Source: G963422745 sp965214285 (GTDB lineage: Bacteria > Actinomycetota > Acidimicrobiia > Acidimicrobiales > Aldehydirespiratoraceae). Taken from it: 64,000 nucleotides of DNA. Below are positions 61,849 to 64,000 of this stretch, piece after piece; the stretch's first letter is position 1; each line of letters begins with the position of its first letter. The notes under the pieces are model-generated. The model worked only from the letters and a program-made list of their open reading frames with translations, was not told where the DNA came from and searched no databases. A program made the position numbers and the translations under genes. Where the stretch lies: assembly GCA_965214285.1 (NCBI GenBank), contig OZ243946.1:1984001-2048000 (forward strand), read 5' to 3'.

Positions 61849-62958
61849 ATGGCGTCGCCCGAACCGATCCTCCCCGCATGGGACCGGGGCTGCATCACCG
61901 ATGTGGTGCCTGCCCTGCTCGGCGACGGCCCGCGCCCCGAGGCGCTGCCCGAAGCGGCCCAGCAGGCAGGCGCAGTGGTGCTGCTGCTGCTCGACGGTCT
62001 CGGCTGGGAACAGCTCAAGGCGCGTCCCAAGGTGGCGCCCACCCTCAACGAGCTGCACGGGTCTGTGATCACCACCGTCGTGCCGTCCACTACCGCAGTG
62101 GCGCTCACCTCGCTGGTCACGGGCGCCGCGCCGGGCCGCCACGGCATGGTCGGCTACCGCATGGCCGTGGGCGACGAGGTTCTCAACGCGCTCTCCTGGC
62201 GCACTTCGCGCGGCGACGCCCGCAACGAGATCGTCCCCGAGGACTTCACCGAAGTCGTGCCCTTCGCCGACACCTGTCCGGTGGTGGTGCAAAACGCCCC
62301 GTTCCTGGGCAGCGGGTTCAGCCGTGCCTATCTGCGCAACACCCGCGCTGCGCCCTGGCCGACCCCGGCCTGCCTGGTGGTGGAGGTGCGCGCCGCACTG
62401 AGCGCGGCCGAGCCGTTCGTCTACGCCTACTACGACGGGCTCGACAAGGTCGCCCACGTGCACGGGTTCGATGCCCGCTACGACGCCGAGCTGGCGGCCT
62501 GCGACCGGCTGGTGGCCGAGCTGATGAGCGACCTGCCGCGGGGCGCGGTGCTGGTGGTCACCGGCGATCACGGCCTCGTCGACTGCAGCGAAGGGCGCTG
62601 CGAGATCGACAAGGCGCTCAAGCCGCTGGTCGCCGGCGAGTCCGGCGAGGCCAGGTTCCGCTGGCTGCACGCCCGCCCCGGGCGGGCCAGAGAGCTCGGC
62701 GAGGCGGCAGCCGAGGCCCACGGCGAGCAGGCCTGGGTGGCGACGATCGAGCAAATCCTCGACGAGGGCTGGTTCGGGCACAGCGTCAGCTACAAGGCCA
62801 GGCAGCGGCTCGGCGACGTGGCCCTGGCCGCCAAGGCCGACTGGTGGTTCGACGAGCGCTCCGAGGAGGACCGCAAGAAGCGCAAGCAGCTCGTCGGCCG
62901 GCACGGCTCGCTGACCTCGGCGGAGATGCTCGTGCCATTGCTCACATTCGCCGCCTGA
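61849..62958 (+). CDS. alkaline phosphatase superfamily / nucleotide pyrophosphatase-phosphodiesterase-like protein
   Basis: 369 residues. The fold signatures are LLLLDGLGWEQL (metal Asp), VVPSTTAVALTSLVTG (nucleophile Thr/Ser), a GLDKVAHVHG segment and VTGDHGLVD (metal His/Asp). Members cleave phosphodiesters of nucleotides or lipids using two zinc ions; the exact substrate is unknown. There is no signal peptide, so it is probably cytosolic. Confidence 0.82.
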   Translation: MASPEPILPAWDRGCITDVVPALLGDGPRPEALPEAAQQAGAVVLLLLDGLGWEQLKARPKVAPTLNELHGSVITTVVPSTTAVALTSLVTGAAPGRHGMVGYRMAVGDEVLNALSWRTSRGDARNEIVPEDFTEVVPFADTCPVVVQNAPFLGSGFSRAYLRNTRAAPWPTPACLVVEVRAALSAAEPFVYAYYDGLDKVAHVHGFDARYDAELAACDRLVAELMSDLPRGAVLVVTGDHGLVDCSEGRCEIDKALKPLVAGESGEARFRWLHARPGRARELGEAAAEAHGEQAWVATIEQILDEGWFGHSVSYKARQRLGDVALAAKADWWFDERSEEDRKKRKQLVGRHGSLTSAEMLVPLLTFAA

Positions 62959-63004
62959 ATCGGGCATGATCTCCACACAGCACGCGCCAGATCAGGAGAT
63001 CGCC

Positions 63005-63526
63005 TTGACAGACCCGCATGCCCAGAGGGCCGAGGCGATCCCCGGCGAGGACGTGGAGATCGTCGGCGCAGCCGGCGCCGCCGAGGACGACGCCGACCAA
63101 GAGCGCAACGAGTCGATCGACCACCCCGCCAAGGTGATGCGCATCGGCACCATGATGAGACAGCTCCTCGAGGAGCTGCGCTCGTCCGAGCTCGACGAGC
63201 CCAGCCGCGACCGCCTGCGCGACATCTACGACACCTCCGTCAGCGAGCTGGGCTCGGCGCTGTCGCCGGACCTGAAGGACGAGCTCGGGCGCCTGGCTCT
63301 GCCGTTCAGCGACGACCCGCCCTCAGCCGCCGAGCTGCAGATCGCCAAGGCCCAGCTCGTCGGCTGGCTCGAGGGCCTCGTCCAGGGCATCCAGGCCATG
63401 CTGTTCGCCCAGCAGATGGCCGCCCAGGAGCAGCTGCGCTCGATGCGGGGCCAGATCGGGCCGGGCAGGCCTCCCGACGGCGAGCCGGCGCACGACGGCA
63501 GAGACCGACCGGGCACCTACCTGTGA
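63005..63526 (+). CDS. bpa: bacterial proteasome activator (Bpa/PafE, DUF2587)
   Basis: About 173 residues. The family core is plain: HPAKVMRIGTMMRQLLEEL, LRDIYDTSVSELGSALSPDL, LPFSDDPPSAAELQIAKAQL and VGWLEGLVQGIQAMLFAQQM. Four helices form a dodecameric ring that docks on the 20S proteasome without ATP. The end, RPGTYL, keeps the penultimate tyrosine of the HbYX-type tail (GQYL in Mycobacterium) needed to open the proteasome gate. TTG 63005 is chosen because AGGAG lies 6 bases ahead; an in-frame ATG at 62966 is the alternative. Its stop overlaps the dnaE start (GTGA). Confidence 0.88.
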   Translation: MTDPHAQRAEAIPGEDVEIVGAAGAAEDDADQERNESIDHPAKVMRIGTMMRQLLEELRSSELDEPSRDRLRDIYDTSVSELGSALSPDLKDELGRLALPFSDDPPSAAELQIAKAQLVGWLEGLVQGIQAMLFAQQMAAQEQLRSMRGQIGPGRPPDGEPAHDGRDRPGTYL

Positions 63527-64000
63527 GCGACCCCTTCGTCCACCTCCACGTCCACACCGAGTACTCGATGCTCGACGGCGCGTCGCGGGTGCCCGAGGCC
63601 GTCGCCTCCGCGGTCGCCGACCGCCAGCCCGCCATGGCGATCACCGACCACGGCAACATGTACGGCGTACTCGACTTCTACCGGAGCTGCCGCGACTCCG
63701 GCGTCAAGCCGATAATCGGCACCGAGATCTACCTGGCCCACGAGTCACGCCACGAGCGCCCCAACCGTCGGGGCCGCATCGACGACTCCGGCGGCGACAC
63801 CGGCGGCGGCCAGAAGCTCTACTACCACGCCATCCTGCTGGCCGAGAACCAGGTCGGCTACCGCAACCTGATCCAGCTCTCCAGCCAGGCGTTCCTCAGC
63901 GGCTACCACTACAAGCCCCGTGCGGACTTCGAGCTGCTCGAGCGCTACTCCGAGGGCATCATCGCCACCACGGGCTGCCTCGGCGGCCATGTGACCCAGG
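63523..64000 (+). CDS. dnaE: DNA polymerase III alpha subunit, N-terminal part (cut by window end)
   Basis: About 159 residues are visible and the frame runs off the window. The PHP domain begins VHLHVHTEYSMLDGASRV and continues with AITDHGNMYGVLDFYR and PIIGTEIYLA. The metal-binding histidines of this PHP domain are present, as in many DnaE proteins with proofreading potential. It is the replicative polymerase. The GTG at 63523 overlaps the bpa stop codon. Confidence 0.92.
   Translation, partial: MSDPFVHLHVHTEYSMLDGASRVPEAVASAVADRQPAMAITDHGNMYGVLDFYRSCRDSGVKPIIGTEIYLAHESRHERPNRRGRIDDSGGDTGGGQKLYYHAILLAENQVGYRNLIQLSSQAFLSGYHYKPRADFELLERYSEGIIATTGCLGGHVTQ

Overview
This window is a stretch of ordinary core chromosome from a GC-rich bacterium of the phylum Actinobacteriota. 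A class Acidimicrobiia-like origin is my best guess, by inference only. Supporting signs are an MtrA/MtrB/LpqB-type signalling locus, F420-type oxidoreductases, a DUF3040 protein, SepF and DivIVA beside FtsZ, a bacterial proteasome activator (Bpa/PafE), a MurE with the meso-diaminopimelate motif, a mixed-type phosphofructokinase (Gly104/Lys124) and a DUF222-HNH (13E12-type) gene. I see no insertion sequence, prophage, CRISPR array, tRNA or rRNA gene.

Layout. 1-8.1 kb: DUF222-HNH fragment, PrmA-like methyltransferase, M20 peptidase, a peptide-type ABC binding lipoprotein, an LLM oxidoreductase, a CobW GTPase with a small partner. 8.2-13.5 kb: acyl-CoA ligase, homocysteine-methyltransferase-family enzyme, a biotin-carrier/carboxyltransferase fusion and an F420/PPOX protein. 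13.6-18 kb: class A penicillin-binding protein, coiled-coil zinc-ribbon protein, membrane protein, histidine phosphatase, then rnpB (RNase P RNA) on the minus strand. 18.4-24.2 kb: a tiny leaderless ORF coupled to a divergent trpD, queG, a GT4 glycosyltransferase, an SRPBCC protein, an aminotransferase. 24.2-31 kb: divergent glpK and pfkA, the mtrA-mtrB-lpqB-like operon, Nudix hydrolase, DNA polymerase IV. 32-39.7 kb: DUF3040, a moxR-DUF58-transglutaminase operon, ROK kinase, HNH nuclease, lipoate-ligase-like protein.

40-58.6 kb is the division and cell wall (dcw) cluster: mraZ, rsmH, ftsL-like, ftsI, murE, mraY, murD, ftsW, murG, murC, murB, ftsQ, ftsZ, yfiH, yggS, sepF, yggT, divIVA. Most neighbours overlap by 1-20 bases, so translation is probably coupled. 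murF is not between murE and mraY or anywhere else in the window. A MraZ-type array of GTG repeats overlaps the predicted promoter of the cluster. 58.7-64 kb: a histone H1-like/DksA chimera, an RluD-type pseudouridine synthase, an Rrf2 regulator, a phosphodiesterase, bpa overlapping dnaE (cut by the window edge).

A recurrent theme is a -10-like hexamer, usually TANNNT, ending about 6-8 bases before the start codon of many first genes, which predicts widespread leaderless transcription. The most unusual gene is at 58744-60270: about 385 residues of Lys/Ala/Pro repeats joined to a DksA/TraR domain that has lost three of its four zinc cysteines. I did not find a clear multi-gene undescribed system; the candidates are single-gene or regulatory oddities listed in the findings.
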